Below the pieces are notes generated by a model. The model saw nothing but the letters and a program-made list of their open reading frames with translations, was not told where the DNA came from and ran no database searches. The position numbers were made by a program, and so were the translations under genes. From assembly GCA_964555055.1 (NCBI GenBank), contig CAZKQW010000007.1, forward strand, positions 111,478-175,477: a DNA stretch of 64,000 bases. The letters run 5' to 3'. Position 1 is the first letter of the stretch. Each line of letters begins with the position of its first letter. The stretch is from GCA-016699445 sp964555055. Lineage in GTDB: Bacteria; UBA10199; JACPAL01; GCA-016699445. Below are positions 26,419 to 35,287 of the stretch, piece after piece.

Positions 26419-27694
26419 AGGCCCTTTCCGCGGCTTTGATCGTGTCCCGTATTTGTTTTTCGGAGTGGGCGGCCGAAACGAAGCAGGCTTCGAATGGGGA
26501 AGGGGCCAAGTAGATCCCGGAATCGAGCATGAGGTGGAAGAACCGCGCGTAGAGGTCTTTACGGGATTTCCGGGCGTCTTCGGCGTTCGCGATGGGGTCT
26601 GTAGTGAAGAACACGGTGAACATCGATCCGACATGGGGCACGGAGACGGCGATGTTTTTCCGGGCCGCGGCGTCGGCGATCCCTTGGGTCAGGCGTTGGG
26701 TCAACCGGGCGAGTTTCTTATAGGGAGACTTCTTCTTGAGCGTGCGGAGCGTCGCCAAACCCGCCGCCATGGCGACGGGATTTCCCGAAAGGGTCCCCGC
26801 TTGATACACGGGACCGACGGGAGCGACGCAATCCATGATATCCGCCCGGCCTCCATAGGCGCCTACGGGCAGGCCGCCGCCGATGATCTTACCGAGGGTC
26901 GTGAGGTCCGGCGTGACGCCGTAGAAGTTTTGGCCGCCGCCGTAGGACACGCGGAAGCCTGTCATGACTTCGTCCAAGATCAAAAGAGCCTCCTCCTCAT
27001 CGCAGAGGACGCGGAGCTTCAGGAGGAAATCGTCTTGGGGGGCGATGACGCCCATATTGCCGACGACGGGCTCCAAGAGGACGCCGGCGATCTCGTCGGG
27101 GTATTTTTCAAAAAGCTCTTTAACGGAGTCGATGTCGTTGAACGTCGCCACAAGAGTGTGTTCCGTGAATTCCCGGGGTACGCCCGCGCTATCGGGCACT
27201 CCGAGGGTCGCCGCGCCCGAGCCCGCCTTCACGAGGAGCGAATCCGCGTGTCCGTGGTAGCAGCCGTCGAACTTCACGATCTTGTTCTTCTTCGTATACC
27301 CGCGCGCGACGCGGATCGCTCCCATGACGGCCTCGGTGCCGCTGCTCACGAAGCGGACTTTCTCGATCGAGGGGTAGGCTTTGATGACTTCCAAGGCGAG
27401 TTCGATCTCCGCTTCGGTGGGGGCGCCGAAGCTCGTGCCGCGCCGGGACGCCGCGGCGATGGCCTTCAAGACGTGCGGGTGCGCGTGGCCGAGGATCATG
27501 GGTCCCCAAGAGCCCACGTAATCGACGTAAGAATTCCCATCCGCGTCGACCAGGACCGACCCCTTCGCCGCCTTCATGAAGACGGGATCGCCGCCGACGC
27601 CTCGAAACGCCCGCACCGGGGAGTTCACGCCGCCGGGAATGACCTTTTGGGCTTTTTTGAAGAGCGTCTGGGAGTTTTTGCGTTTCCTGTTCAT
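26399..27694 (-). CDS. hemL: Glutamate-1-semialdehyde 2,1-aminomutase
   Basis: PLP enzyme that turns glutamate-1-semialdehyde into 5-aminolevulinate in the C5 route to haem and cobalamin. 431 residues from the ATG at 27694 (an in-frame ATG 45 bases upstream precedes non-conserved sequence). Signatures: VIPGGVNSPVRAF, SSGTEAVMGAIRVARGYT, LDEVMTGFRV and the PLP-lysine region LTTLGKIIGGGLPVGAYGG. It sits directly upstream of, and overlapping, atpZ, so haem synthesis and F0 genes may share a transcript. Confidence 0.97.
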   Translation of the reverse strand: MNRKRKNSQTLFKKAQKVIPGGVNSPVRAFRGVGGDPVFMKAAKGSVLVDADGNSYVDYVGSWGPMILGHAHPHVLKAIAAASRRGTSFGAPTEAEIELALEVIKAYPSIEKVRFVSSGTEAVMGAIRVARGYTKKNKIVKFDGCYHGHADSLLVKAGSGAATLGVPDSAGVPREFTEHTLVATFNDIDSVKELFEKYPDEIAGVLLEPVVGNMGVIAPQDDFLLKLRVLCDEEEALLILDEVMTGFRVSYGGGQNFYGVTPDLTTLGKIIGGGLPVGAYGGRADIMDCVAPVGPVYQAGTLSGNPVAMAAGLATLRTLKKKSPYKKLARLTQRLTQGIADAAARKNIAVSVPHVGSMFTVFFTTDPIANAEDARKSRKDLYARFFHLMLDSGIYLAPSPFEACFVSAAHSEKQIRDTIKAAERAFEKISG

Positions 27695-27732
27695 GGTGAC
27701 GCCCCCTAACCAATGGAGAGGACGCGCGCAAG

Positions 27733-27855
27733 GAATCAAAGAGTGGTAGGCAGGCCAATAATTTTAAAAAACATACCGAAAAAGGCGAGGTCACCGTCAC
27801 GCGCCGCGGGAAGCTGGTGCTCGCGGTTCTTTTCTACGATCTGATATATATTTAG
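27733..27855 (+). pseudogene. Possible relic of a Phd/YefM-type antitoxin
   Basis: A frame without any start codon reads ...HTEKGEVTVTRRGKLVLAVLF and stops at 27855. The stretch EKGEVTVTRRGK is characteristic of the dimerisation end of Phd/YefM antitoxins (commonly followed by V and a short hydrophobic strand). No toxin gene follows on this strand. With only about 30 recognisable residues, this could be chance. Confidence 0.25.
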
Positions 27856-28985
27856 AGAATCTCCTGAAGCGTTTTGAGAAACACTTCTATAGGAACAGCA
27901 GGAACTCCATTTTCATTGAGTTGCCGATCCCCTCCATAAACGAAAAAAGGTTCGGCCATCGGATAATCTTTCAAAAACGATCGTAAGCCTTTGAGCATGT
28001 CGCTTTTCACCCGACCCGTTCTCTTGACTTCAATGGCTTTGATGCCTCGAGGGCCATAGAGGATGAAGTCGACTTCGAGATCGTTGGAGGTGCGCCAGTA
28101 AAAGATTTCGTAGCCGAGATTGAAGGAGTCATTGATCGCTCTTAAGTTTTGCAAAACCAAGGTTTCAAAGGCGGGCCCTTCCGCCTCTTCCGGTAAATCC
28201 AAAGGCCCCCTGGGGCGAAGAGTCCGATAAACTCCCACGTCGAAAAAATAAAATTTCGGATGGGATGCCATCCTGCGTTTGGCCCGTTTGGTGAAAACAG
28301 GGATTTTCTGCGAGAGCAGCAGATCTTCGAGGATGCCGAAATAATTTTCGACGACTTTTCTTTCAACGGAACATTCGCTGGCAATCGCCGTCACATTCAA
28401 TACGGATCCTTGTGAGAAGCTTGCTGCTTCCAAAAAACGCGAAAAAGCGCTTAAATTGCGCGTGAGTCCTTCTTGCTGCACCTCTTCACGAAGGTAGGTT
28501 TTGACGTAACTTTCCAAATACGCTTTGGGATTTTCATCCACATAGACGGAGGGCAGCTGACCGAATTGGAGAGAATGTCGGAGGTCGAAATCTTTTCCAA
28601 GCTCAATAGCCGTTAAGGGATGGAAATGGCGGTGCAGCGCTCTTCCCGCGAGGAGGTTTGTCCCCTTTTTCCTCAATGAACGGGCGCTCGAGCCCGTCAA
28701 GACGAAGCGAAACTTGTTTTTTTCGATCAGGCGATGGATTTCATTGAGTAGATCCGGGATCCTTTGGACTTCGTCGATGATGATCCATTCCCGATGGTTC
28801 TTAGGGATGAGCTTTTCCAGACGTTGTGGGGACGCCAATAAATCATTATGGATCTCCGACTCCAAAAGGTCCAAATAAAGGGCTTTGGGGAACGTAGTTT
28901 TTGCCCAACTCGATTTTCCAGTGCCTCGAGGGCCAAAAAGAAAGAAACTTTTCGATTTTTGAGGAATAAGTAATCTGGAATACAT
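27852..28985 (-). CDS. AAA ATPase with DUF4143 domain
   Basis: 377-residue ATPase of the archaeal/bacterial AAA_14-DUF4143 type. Walker A is GPRGTGKSS (about residues 19-27), Walker B IIIDEVQRIP, and FVLTGSSARSLRK is the sensor-like segment. The C-terminal DUF4143 half contains LEVDFILYGPRGIKAIEVKRT, a D-x-E-x-K pattern like restriction-type nucleases. The cellular role of the family is not settled; it is common in accessory DNA. The gene stands alone and is flanked by near-identical AT-rich 14-mers (27844 and 28999), which suggests it may be acquired. Confidence 0.88.
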   Translation of the reverse strand: MYSRLLIPQKSKSFFLFGPRGTGKSSWAKTTFPKALYLDLLESEIHNDLLASPQRLEKLIPKNHREWIIIDEVQRIPDLLNEIHRLIEKNKFRFVLTGSSARSLRKKGTNLLAGRALHRHFHPLTAIELGKDFDLRHSLQFGQLPSVYVDENPKAYLESYVKTYLREEVQQEGLTRNLSAFSRFLEAASFSQGSVLNVTAIASECSVERKVVENYFGILEDLLLSQKIPVFTKRAKRRMASHPKFYFFDVGVYRTLRPRGPLDLPEEAEGPAFETLVLQNLRAINDSFNLGYEIFYWRTSNDLEVDFILYGPRGIKAIEVKRTGRVKSDMLKGLRSFLKDYPMAEPFFVYGGDRQLNENGVPAVPIEVFLKTLQEIL

Positions 28986-29135
28986 GATTCCATTTTACAT
29001 ATATATTTGGAGTTTTAAAGTTAAATTTACATTAGATAATGTCTTTTACTAAGGTTTGCTCCCTATCATTCTTCTTTGTTCTTTCTCGGAAAAAGTTGTT
29101 CGTTTTTTTGGTTTTCTTTGTTACCGCGGCTCCGC

Positions 29136-30365
29136 ATGACGTGGGAGCCTTTGAACGATTTTTTAGCCGCGCCGTTCGTATCCAACGTGCCTTTGAGCCG
29201 CGGGTTGGCCGGCTTCGTCCTTTTTTTGTTGCTCATTCGTCTCTTGCCGGAATTCGCGCGGAAACTGACGTTGCTATTGACGTCCGTCGCTCTGATCGAA
29301 CTCGCCACATCGCCTTTCTACACCTTCCTCTTCGTCGCGTATTCGGGAATCCTATACTATGCCTTGTTCTGGCTCCAATGGAGTCCGCGTAAAACCCTCT
29401 ATTGCCGTCTCCTGGCCCTCCTGACGATCGCTCTGTTTTTCCTTTTAAAGGACGCGCCTTTCCTGCGGACGCCGTGGACGGGGCCGGCGGTGCACGCGTT
29501 CGGGATCGCCTATGCCCTTTTTCGTCTCCTCTCGGTCATCTCCTCCGTGGGCCGCGGACTTCCTCTGCCGACGGACCCGTTGGATTATTTCGTGTACCAA
29601 TTCTTTTTCCCCACTTTCTTCCAGGGACCGGTCGAAAAGCTCGACGAGTTCAAGGAGAATTTAAAGGATCCGGAAGCTTTGGATCTTCGCGATATGGGCT
29701 CGCAGCTGATTCGCATCGCGTGTGGGTCGCTCAAAAGTTGGGTGGCTGCGCGTTTCTTTACTTTAGACTGGGAGATTTATTTCAACCCGCCTGATACATT
29801 CTCCTACGGTTTTTTGCTTTGGGGATTCTACGCACAAGCCATCGGGTTCTATCTTTTCGTATCGGCCGCCAACGACTTCACGATCGCCGGTTGCGCGATT
29901 GCTGGGTACCGGCTGCATGAGAATTACGATTATCCCTATTTTAAAAGAAACCTGACTGGTTTTTGGCGTTCCTGGCATATGACCGTCGCGCGCTTTTTTC
30001 GGGAAGAGGTCTATGTCCCGCTCGGAGGCTCGCGACGCCATTTGGCCATCTCGCTTCTCGCCGTCTTTTTATCGGTGGCTCTCTGGTATGAAGCAAGCCC
30101 AGCATGTGTCTTGTGGGGGCTTTGGCATGCCGTTGGGCTTTATCTGCAAAAGCGATGGAGTGTTTTCTGGCAACGCTCTCCACGCGTGGATGTCGGAATC
30201 TTGCGGAGAATGCGTGAATTCACGAGGACTTGGCCTCGATCTGTGGCTCTATTTTCCACACTTTTTACTTTTCACTATGTGGCCGTAGGTTGGCTCTTCA
30301 TAGCGGGGGGGTATCCGCAAGGTCTTCGTCTTGTCTTGAGAATTTTCGGCATTTCTTTTTTATGA
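29136..30365 (+). CDS. MBOAT family O-acyltransferase
   Basis: Integral membrane acyltransferase of about 409 residues with around ten helices. The MBOAT core is clear: NLTGFWRSWHMTVARFFREEVYVPLGGSR and, further on, the invariant catalytic His in LWGLWHAVGLYL. The family moves acyl groups onto extracellular polymers, lipids or proteins (AlgI, DltB and relatives). No partner such as an AlgJ- or DltD-like esterase is visible next to it, so the substrate cannot be named. The ATG at 29136 was used; a TTG 60 bases upstream would add a poor extension. It may be co-transcribed with hpnH, 66 bases downstream. Confidence 0.85.
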   Translation: MTWEPLNDFLAAPFVSNVPLSRGLAGFVLFLLLIRLLPEFARKLTLLLTSVALIELATSPFYTFLFVAYSGILYYALFWLQWSPRKTLYCRLLALLTIALFFLLKDAPFLRTPWTGPAVHAFGIAYALFRLLSVISSVGRGLPLPTDPLDYFVYQFFFPTFFQGPVEKLDEFKENLKDPEALDLRDMGSQLIRIACGSLKSWVAARFFTLDWEIYFNPPDTFSYGFLLWGFYAQAIGFYLFVSAANDFTIAGCAIAGYRLHENYDYPYFKRNLTGFWRSWHMTVARFFREEVYVPLGGSRRHLAISLLAVFLSVALWYEASPACVLWGLWHAVGLYLQKRWSVFWQRSPRVDVGILRRMREFTRTWPRSVALFSTLFTFHYVAVGWLFIAGGYPQGLRLVLRIFGISFL

Positions 30366-30431
30366 GAAGTTTAAAAAGCGATTGAATTTCCGCTTGCCCA
30401 CCTCCTGAAACTGGTCCAGTGTCGCCCGCCT

Positions 30432-31502
30432 ATGGCCGTCCCCGCGTCGCAAGCCGTCACCGTCGCTTCTTATGTCCTCAAGCAAAAGCTTTTGGGCAAC
30501 AAGCGCTACCCGCTCGTGCTTATGCTTGAGCCTCTCTTCCGCTGTAATCTTGAATGCGCCGGTTGCGGGAAGATCCAGTTCCCTGAGGAGACGCTCAACA
30601 AACGGCTTTCTCCCGAAGAATGCTTCAAGGCGGTCGATGAGTGTGGGGCTCCGATGGTGAGCATTCCGGGCGGCGAACCTTTGATCCATCCCGAGATCGA
30701 TCAGATCGTCGCGGGTTTGGTCGAACGTAAGAAGTACGTCTATCTTTGCACGAACGCCATCATGCTCGAACGCAAGATCCACCTCTTCAAGCCGTCGAAG
30801 TACCTGACGTTCAGCATTCATTTGGATGGGTTGAAAGAAGAGCACGATAAGGCCGTCTGCCGCGACGGGATCTTCGATATCGCGGTCAAAGCCATCAAGG
30901 ACGCCAAGGCGAAGGGTTTCCGCGTGACGACGAACAGCACGCTCTTCGAAGGCGTCGATCCCGAGCGCACGCGCGAGTTCTTCGATTTCCTGACGGAGCT
31001 GGGCGTCGAAGGGATGATGATTTCGCCGGGCTACAGCTACGAAAAAGCTCCGGACCAGGAGCACTTCCTGAAACGCGGACGCACGCACGAACTCTTCTCG
31101 AAAATCCTAAGGAACCCGAAAAAAGGCTGGCAATTCAACCAATCACCTTTGTTTCTGAGATTTCTGCAAGGTTTGGAGGAGTACCAATGCACGCCGTGGG
31201 GCAATCCGACCTATAACGTCTTCGGGTGGCAAAAGCCGTGCTATCTCTTGGGTGAGGGTTACGCGAAGTCCTTCCGGGAACTGATGGAAACGACCGAGTG
31301 GGACAAGTACGGAACGGGCAAGCACGAGAAATGTGCCGATTGCATGGTGCACTGCGGTTACGAAGCCTCGGCCGTGGATGATACGTTTAGTACGTGGAAT
31401 GGATTTTTCAAGACCGTGAAACACACCTTGTTTTCGGGCTCTTCGGAAGCTCCGACCGGACCGATTCTAGATTCCGAAAAGAAGCTCCAAAAAGCGGCTT
31501 AA
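30432..31502 (+). CDS. hpnH: Adenosyl-hopene transferase HpnH (radical SAM)
   Basis: Radical SAM enzyme that joins a 5'-deoxyadenosyl group to diploptene, the first step toward C35 extended hopanoids. 356 residues. The iron-sulfur motif is CNLECAGC (Cys-x3-Cys-x2-Cys, near residue 37), followed by SIPGGEPL. The C-terminal DUF3463-type part has CYLLGEGY, CADCMVHCGYE and TWNGF, matching HpnH. No squalene-hopene cyclase is in the window, but the HpnN-like transporter at 4596 fits the same pathway. Confidence 0.93.
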   Translation: MAVPASQAVTVASYVLKQKLLGNKRYPLVLMLEPLFRCNLECAGCGKIQFPEETLNKRLSPEECFKAVDECGAPMVSIPGGEPLIHPEIDQIVAGLVERKKYVYLCTNAIMLERKIHLFKPSKYLTFSIHLDGLKEEHDKAVCRDGIFDIAVKAIKDAKAKGFRVTTNSTLFEGVDPERTREFFDFLTELGVEGMMISPGYSYEKAPDQEHFLKRGRTHELFSKILRNPKKGWQFNQSPLFLRFLQGLEEYQCTPWGNPTYNVFGWQKPCYLLGEGYAKSFRELMETTEWDKYGTGKHEKCADCMVHCGYEASAVDDTFSTWNGFFKTVKHTLFSGSSEAPTGPILDSEKKLQKAA

Positions 31503-31505
31503 GTT

Positions 31506-32198
31506 TTATTTCTTAGCAGCCGATTCCGAAATCTGGAAGTCGTCGTAGTCGCAGCTCGCCGCCGCGTGGACGGCGTTGCCGTCGGTCAAGAGGCCGAAGC
31601 CCGAGGGAAACCGTGAAGTCTTTTCCTTGAAAACCTTTTGGTAATCCTCGACGACGTTGACGTTTTCCTCTTTCCAAGTCCCGACCCATCTCTTCCCGCT
31701 CTGCAGGACGATCATGTAGAACTTGCCCGCTTCCTTCTCGACCACGGTGCCGGCCGGAACGGTCGTGCTCCAGACGTATTTGAGCACGTTCCCCGTGTAC
31801 CCGCCGAAGACGACGTAAATGCCGCAGGCGCTATCGTTGGTCTGCCAATTCCTCTCGTCCGCGCCTTTGGGTAAGGTCTGCACCCGCCATTTCCAAGACA
31901 GGTAGGGCCATTTATCGGTGTCCCAATAAAAGCGTTTGAAGGTTTGCACCGAGATATCTTCCTTATCCGTGCCGTTGAGGTACTTGTTCCCGGCTTCCTC
32001 TTGGACGCGGTACACGCGTTCGGCTTTGCCGTGCTGGAAGGGATACGTGCGGAAGTCTTTTGGAAAATCCCCGGTCTTGGAGTCGGAAAAATCCTCGATG
32101 ACCCTCTCGGGTTTGGTCTGGTTCGCGACGTAAGGGGCGGCTTGAGCGAGAAAGGGGCTTAAGAAGGCGGCAAAGGCGAAAACATGAATTTTTCTCAT
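31506..32198 (-). CDS. DUF3047 family exported protein
   Basis: 230-residue protein with a signal peptide (cleavage likely after FLAQA). The body matches the DUF3047 pattern: IEDFSDSKTGDFPKDF near the start, LSWKWRVQTLPKGADE in the middle, and a C-terminal DYDDFQIS. The family has no established function; a beta-sandwich fold in the periplasm is likely. It is the last gene of the B12 locus on this strand, 34 bases after tonB, so it may be co-transcribed, but nothing else ties it to B12. It converges with hpnH. Confidence 0.8.
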   Translation of the reverse strand: MRKIHVFAFAAFLSPFLAQAAPYVANQTKPERVIEDFSDSKTGDFPKDFRTYPFQHGKAERVYRVQEEAGNKYLNGTDKEDISVQTFKRFYWDTDKWPYLSWKWRVQTLPKGADERNWQTNDSACGIYVVFGGYTGNVLKYVWSTTVPAGTVVEKEAGKFYMIVLQSGKRWVGTWKEENVNVVEDYQKVFKEKTSRFPSGFGLLTDGNAVHAAASCDYDDFQISESAAKK

Positions 32199-32232
32199 GC
32201 TTTATTATCGGGTAAAAAGAGGACTTCCTCAA

Positions 32233-32847
32233 TTAGAAATTGCCGGAAACCGGTTCGAACTTGATCCAGACTTCGAGACCTTCCGGATAGGCGGGGAAGG
32301 GTTGCGCCCGAGAAAGAGTCGCTTTCGCTTCGTCGTCCAAAAGGGCCGATCCCGAACCTTGTTTGACCGTGACGTTTTCCGCGCGCCCCGAGTCTCCGAT
32401 CCGGAAGGAGACGAGGACGGACCCCGAGATGCCGGCCGTGCGGGCGAGTTCGGGGTAACGCTTGGCGCGTTCGATCTTGCCGCGGATTTCGGCTAAAACC
32501 GCGTTTCTCCCGTCCACCGTGCCGCTCCCTATCCCTTGGCCTTCGCCGGAACCGGGACCCACGGGCCCCGGAAGGCCGCCGCCCGACGCGGGCGGCCGTG
32601 AGGTCGGTTTGCGAGAGGGTATTTTTTTGGCGATCGGAATGTCTCCCGCCTCCGACGCTTGAATCTCCGGCGTCGACAGGGAAGTCGCCGAAGGGGCTCC
32701 TAAAATCTCCACGGAAACGCGTCCCGCGGATCCCGTGCCGCCGCCTCCGCCTCCCAAGGGAAGGTCCGCGGCTCTCCAAAAAAACCAAGCACCCCCGAGA
32801 GCCAAGTGAAGCGTTAGCGACAGGAGGATGGGGATATATTTTTTCAC
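32233..32847 (-). CDS. tonB: TonB family energy-transducing protein
   Basis: 204 residues: one N-terminal membrane helix (about 4-26), a Gly-rich and Pro/Ser-rich periplasmic linker (about 30-110) and a C-terminal TonB domain (about 115-204) with YPELARTAGISGSVLVSF. It passes proton-motive energy to outer-membrane receptors, here most likely the BtuB at 39266. The linker is rich in Gly rather than the usual Glu-Pro/Lys-Pro repeats. ExbB and ExbD are not in the window. Its start overlaps the btuD stop. Confidence 0.92.
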   Translation of the reverse strand: MKKYIPILLSLTLHLALGGAWFFWRAADLPLGGGGGGTGSAGRVSVEILGAPSATSLSTPEIQASEAGDIPIAKKIPSRKPTSRPPASGGGLPGPVGPGSGEGQGIGSGTVDGRNAVLAEIRGKIERAKRYPELARTAGISGSVLVSFRIGDSGRAENVTVKQGSGSALLDDEAKATLSRAQPFPAYPEGLEVWIKFEPVSGNF

Positions 32848-33602
32848 AAGAGAGGCCTGACGCTGAGGGTCGGAGATGGGTCGACGGCTAAAGCGCAGCC
32901 ATAGGTGTCGGAGAGTATGTCTTCACGGAAGACGTCTCGGGGAGTTCCAAAAGCCCGGGTCCGTCCGTCCTTTAAAAGAAGACAGCGGTCGCAAAAAAGG
33001 GCGGCGAGATTCAAGTCGTGCAGGGTCGCAAGGATCGTCAGGCCTTGACCCTGCAGCACCTTGAGGAGTTTGAAGAAATGGATTTGGTGCGAGAGATCCA
33101 AGTGGCTCGTGGGTTCGTCCAGGAGCAGGACGCGGGTTTGTTGGGCGAGGGCGCGCGCGAGAAAGACGCGTTGCCGTTCGCCCCCGGAGAGTTCCTGGAT
33201 CGGACGCGTGGCGAAGCGGGCGACGTCGGTGCGTTCCATCGCCGCTTCCACGATCGCGTGGTCGTCGGGTCCTTCGAATCCCATGAGCCCGAGGTAAGGC
33301 GCGCGCCCCATCAACACGATCTGCCGGACCGTGTACGGGAGGAAAATCTCCTCGGACTGGGCGACGTAAGCGATGCGCCGCGAACGTTCCTTCAAAGACA
33401 AGGACCCAAGATCCATTCCAGCATCGGTGACCGTGCCCGCTCGAGGCTTCAGCAGTCCCGCAAAAATCTTTAAGAGAGTCGTTTTGCCGGCTCCGTTTGG
33501 CCCCAAAATACCGAGGAATTCCCCGGGAGCGACTGCACACGAGACGTCCCGAAGCACGGGGGCGGCGCCGTCATAGGAATAAGAAACGTCGTGGGCTTGC
33601 AT
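32844..33602 (-). CDS. btuD: ABC transporter ATP-binding protein, cobalamin type
   Basis: 252-residue ATPase of the iron-siderophore/B12 importer family. Walker A GPNGAGKTT, Q-loop YVAQSEE, signature LSGGERQR, Walker B VLLLDEPTSHLD and the switch His in LATLHDLN are all intact. Substrate assignment comes from the riboswitch-led operon, with btuC 13 bases upstream and btuF further upstream. Confidence 0.94.
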   Translation of the reverse strand: MQAHDVSYSYDGAAPVLRDVSCAVAPGEFLGILGPNGAGKTTLLKIFAGLLKPRAGTVTDAGMDLGSLSLKERSRRIAYVAQSEEIFLPYTVRQIVLMGRAPYLGLMGFEGPDDHAIVEAAMERTDVARFATRPIQELSGGERQRVFLARALAQQTRVLLLDEPTSHLDLSHQIHFFKLLKVLQGQGLTILATLHDLNLAALFCDRCLLLKDGRTRAFGTPRDVFREDILSDTYGCALAVDPSPTLSVRPLL

Positions 33603-33615
33603 GGGACGAGGGACG

Positions 33616-34596
33616 TTACGCCTTCCTCTTCATGAGGTAAAGGAAGAAGGGAGCGCCGAAGAAGGCGGTAATGGCCCCGACGGGAAGCTCGGTTTGGAAA
33701 GAGGTAGCCGCGAAGGCGGTGCGCGCGACCGTGTCGCAGATGACGAGCGTGATGGCGCCGATGCTTCCGGAAGCCGGGATCGAAAGTCGGTGATCGTTCC
33801 CGAAAAACGAACGGGTGATATGGGGGACGAAGAGGCCGACGAAGCCGATGAGTCCGGTGAGCGGGATGACGGCCCCGATCATGAGGGACGCGGCGACGAA
33901 GATGTGCCGCCGGTGGCTGACGGTGTCGATGCCTAGCGACGCGGCGGCGTCGGGCCCCGAGGCGAGGAGGTTTAGGACGTACCCTTCGCGCGTGAGGAGC
34001 ACCGTCCCGATCGCGACCAGGGCCGCTACGAAGCCGATCCGGGGGAAGCTTTCGGTTTCGAGGTTGCCGATTAGGAGCAAGAGGACTTTTTGGGATTGTT
34101 CGAAGCTCATGAGGCCGTTCAGGAGAAGGATGAAGGCGAACAGGAAGGCGTTCAGTACCACACCGGTCAGGAGCAACGCGTAGGGCGTGACTTGCTTGCG
34201 GGTGGCGGCGACGCCGTAAACGAGGAGCATCGCGCTGAATGCGCCGCCGAAAGAGACGAAAGGAATCGTCGAGAACGGCATTCCAAACGCGATACCGACG
34301 ATGCTTCCCAAGGCCGCTCCGCTCGAAACGCCGAGGATGTAGGGGTCAGCCAGGGGATTCTGCAAGAGGCCTTGAAAACTCGTTCCCGTCACGCCTAAGG
34401 CGTAGCCGGCCAAGCCCGCCAATAAGACGCGCGGCAGCCGTGTGGTCCAAAGAATCGCCGACGCTTCCTCCGAAAGTCGCCCGAAAGGCCAAAAGAACGT
34501 CGGGCCGACGCATGCCGCGAGAAGGAGAACCATCCCGGCGAAAGCCAAGAGGAGAAGATTGGCGAAAGCCCATTTCTTAGGAGTGAGCGGGGGCAT
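33616..34596 (-). CDS. btuC: FecCD-family permease, cobalamin type
   Basis: 326-residue inner-membrane permease with about ten helices. The FecCD signature is GTSFQGLLQNPLADPYILGVSSGAALG (about residues 70-96), and the coupling region IPLTGLIGFVGLFVPHITRSFFG is near the C-terminus. With btuD and btuF it forms a type II importer moving B12 into the cytoplasm. Iron-siderophore permeases look alike; the riboswitch decides the substrate. Confidence 0.93.
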   Translation of the reverse strand: MPPLTPKKWAFANLLLLAFAGMVLLLAACVGPTFFWPFGRLSEEASAILWTTRLPRVLLAGLAGYALGVTGTSFQGLLQNPLADPYILGVSSGAALGSIVGIAFGMPFSTIPFVSFGGAFSAMLLVYGVAATRKQVTPYALLLTGVVLNAFLFAFILLLNGLMSFEQSQKVLLLLIGNLETESFPRIGFVAALVAIGTVLLTREGYVLNLLASGPDAAASLGIDTVSHRRHIFVAASLMIGAVIPLTGLIGFVGLFVPHITRSFFGNDHRLSIPASGSIGAITLVICDTVARTAFAATSFQTELPVGAITAFFGAPFFLYLMKRKA

Positions 34597-34638
34597 GGAT
34601 TTAGGGGAAGCGGTGCTTTTCGAGCTTCATGCCGGCCT

Positions 34639-35199
34639 TCACGGCCGGGAAGGGAGTTTGAAGTCCGGTTTCGTTTCGATCAGGCGCAGGGCTTCCTTTT
34701 GGTTGTCGGCTTCCGACGGTTTCTTCGCGAACGTATCTCCATAGAGGGGAAGGCTGAGTTTCCACCTGCCATCCTCTTTCCGGAAGAGGGCCATGTCGAG
34801 GGCCATCATCGATTGGCCGGGACTGCCTTCGTCCAGAGAGTAGGTATAGTAGGCGGCCCAATGTTCGTTCTTGCGGAGGGCGGCCGGCGTGAGGCGAGGG
34901 TTGTTTAGGCGATCGGCGGCCAAAACGCGCCCGACGAGTGCGGCGTAGCGGGGAAAGTCCTGTTCGCCGATCGTCTCCTCGGGCTTCCGCGAAAAGTCGA
35001 CCGCCTTGAGGAAGGCCTTGTAGTCCTTCTTGTGGACGGCCGCGGCGGCTTCGTTCCAAGCCTTATTCAACTCGGCCTTCAGCGCCTTGTCCTCGGCGGA
35101 CAGGGCTTCCGCCGCTTGCGCGGCGGGCATCTTAGGAGCCGAAGAAAGAATCAAAGCGACGATGACCGTCAAAAACAACGATGAAAACGCTTTTTTCAT
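34639..35199 (-). CDS. Exported protein of unknown function in B12 locus
   Basis: 186 residues with a signal peptide ending near AAQA. The mature part is mostly helical and charged at first (LKAELNKAWNEAAAAVHKKDYKAFLKAV), then has SMMALDMALFRKEDGRWKLSLPLYG, reminiscent of the cone-shaped NTF2/SnoaL-like fold that ends with a Trp-Lys-containing strand. No family was recognised with certainty. It sits between btuF and btuC, which suggests a periplasmic accessory role in B12 handling; this is inference from position only. Confidence 0.75.
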   Translation of the reverse strand: MKKAFSSLFLTVIVALILSSAPKMPAAQAAEALSAEDKALKAELNKAWNEAAAAVHKKDYKAFLKAVDFSRKPEETIGEQDFPRYAALVGRVLAADRLNNPRLTPAALRKNEHWAAYYTYSLDEGSPGQSMMALDMALFRKEDGRWKLSLPLYGDTFAKKPSEADNQKEALRLIETKPDFKLPSRP

Positions 35200-35287
35200 G
35201 TTTCCCTTTCCTTTGTGTAAGTCATTTTTGAAGGCAGAAAATTCTTTTTACGGCATTTCGATCGATTTTACAAATCCGTTAAATCAT

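Noticed and set aside
26372..27709. 445-codon plus-strand frame opposite hemL
   Set aside because: It is the mirror of a highly conserved gene; long open antisense frames are expected at this GC content, and its protein is Arg/His/Gly-rich without any motif.
30432..31502. hpnH as a B12-dependent radical SAM enzyme belonging to the B12 operon
   Set aside because: It has the radical SAM motif but no B12-binding domain, lies on the other strand and converges with the operon; the adjacency is probably chance.
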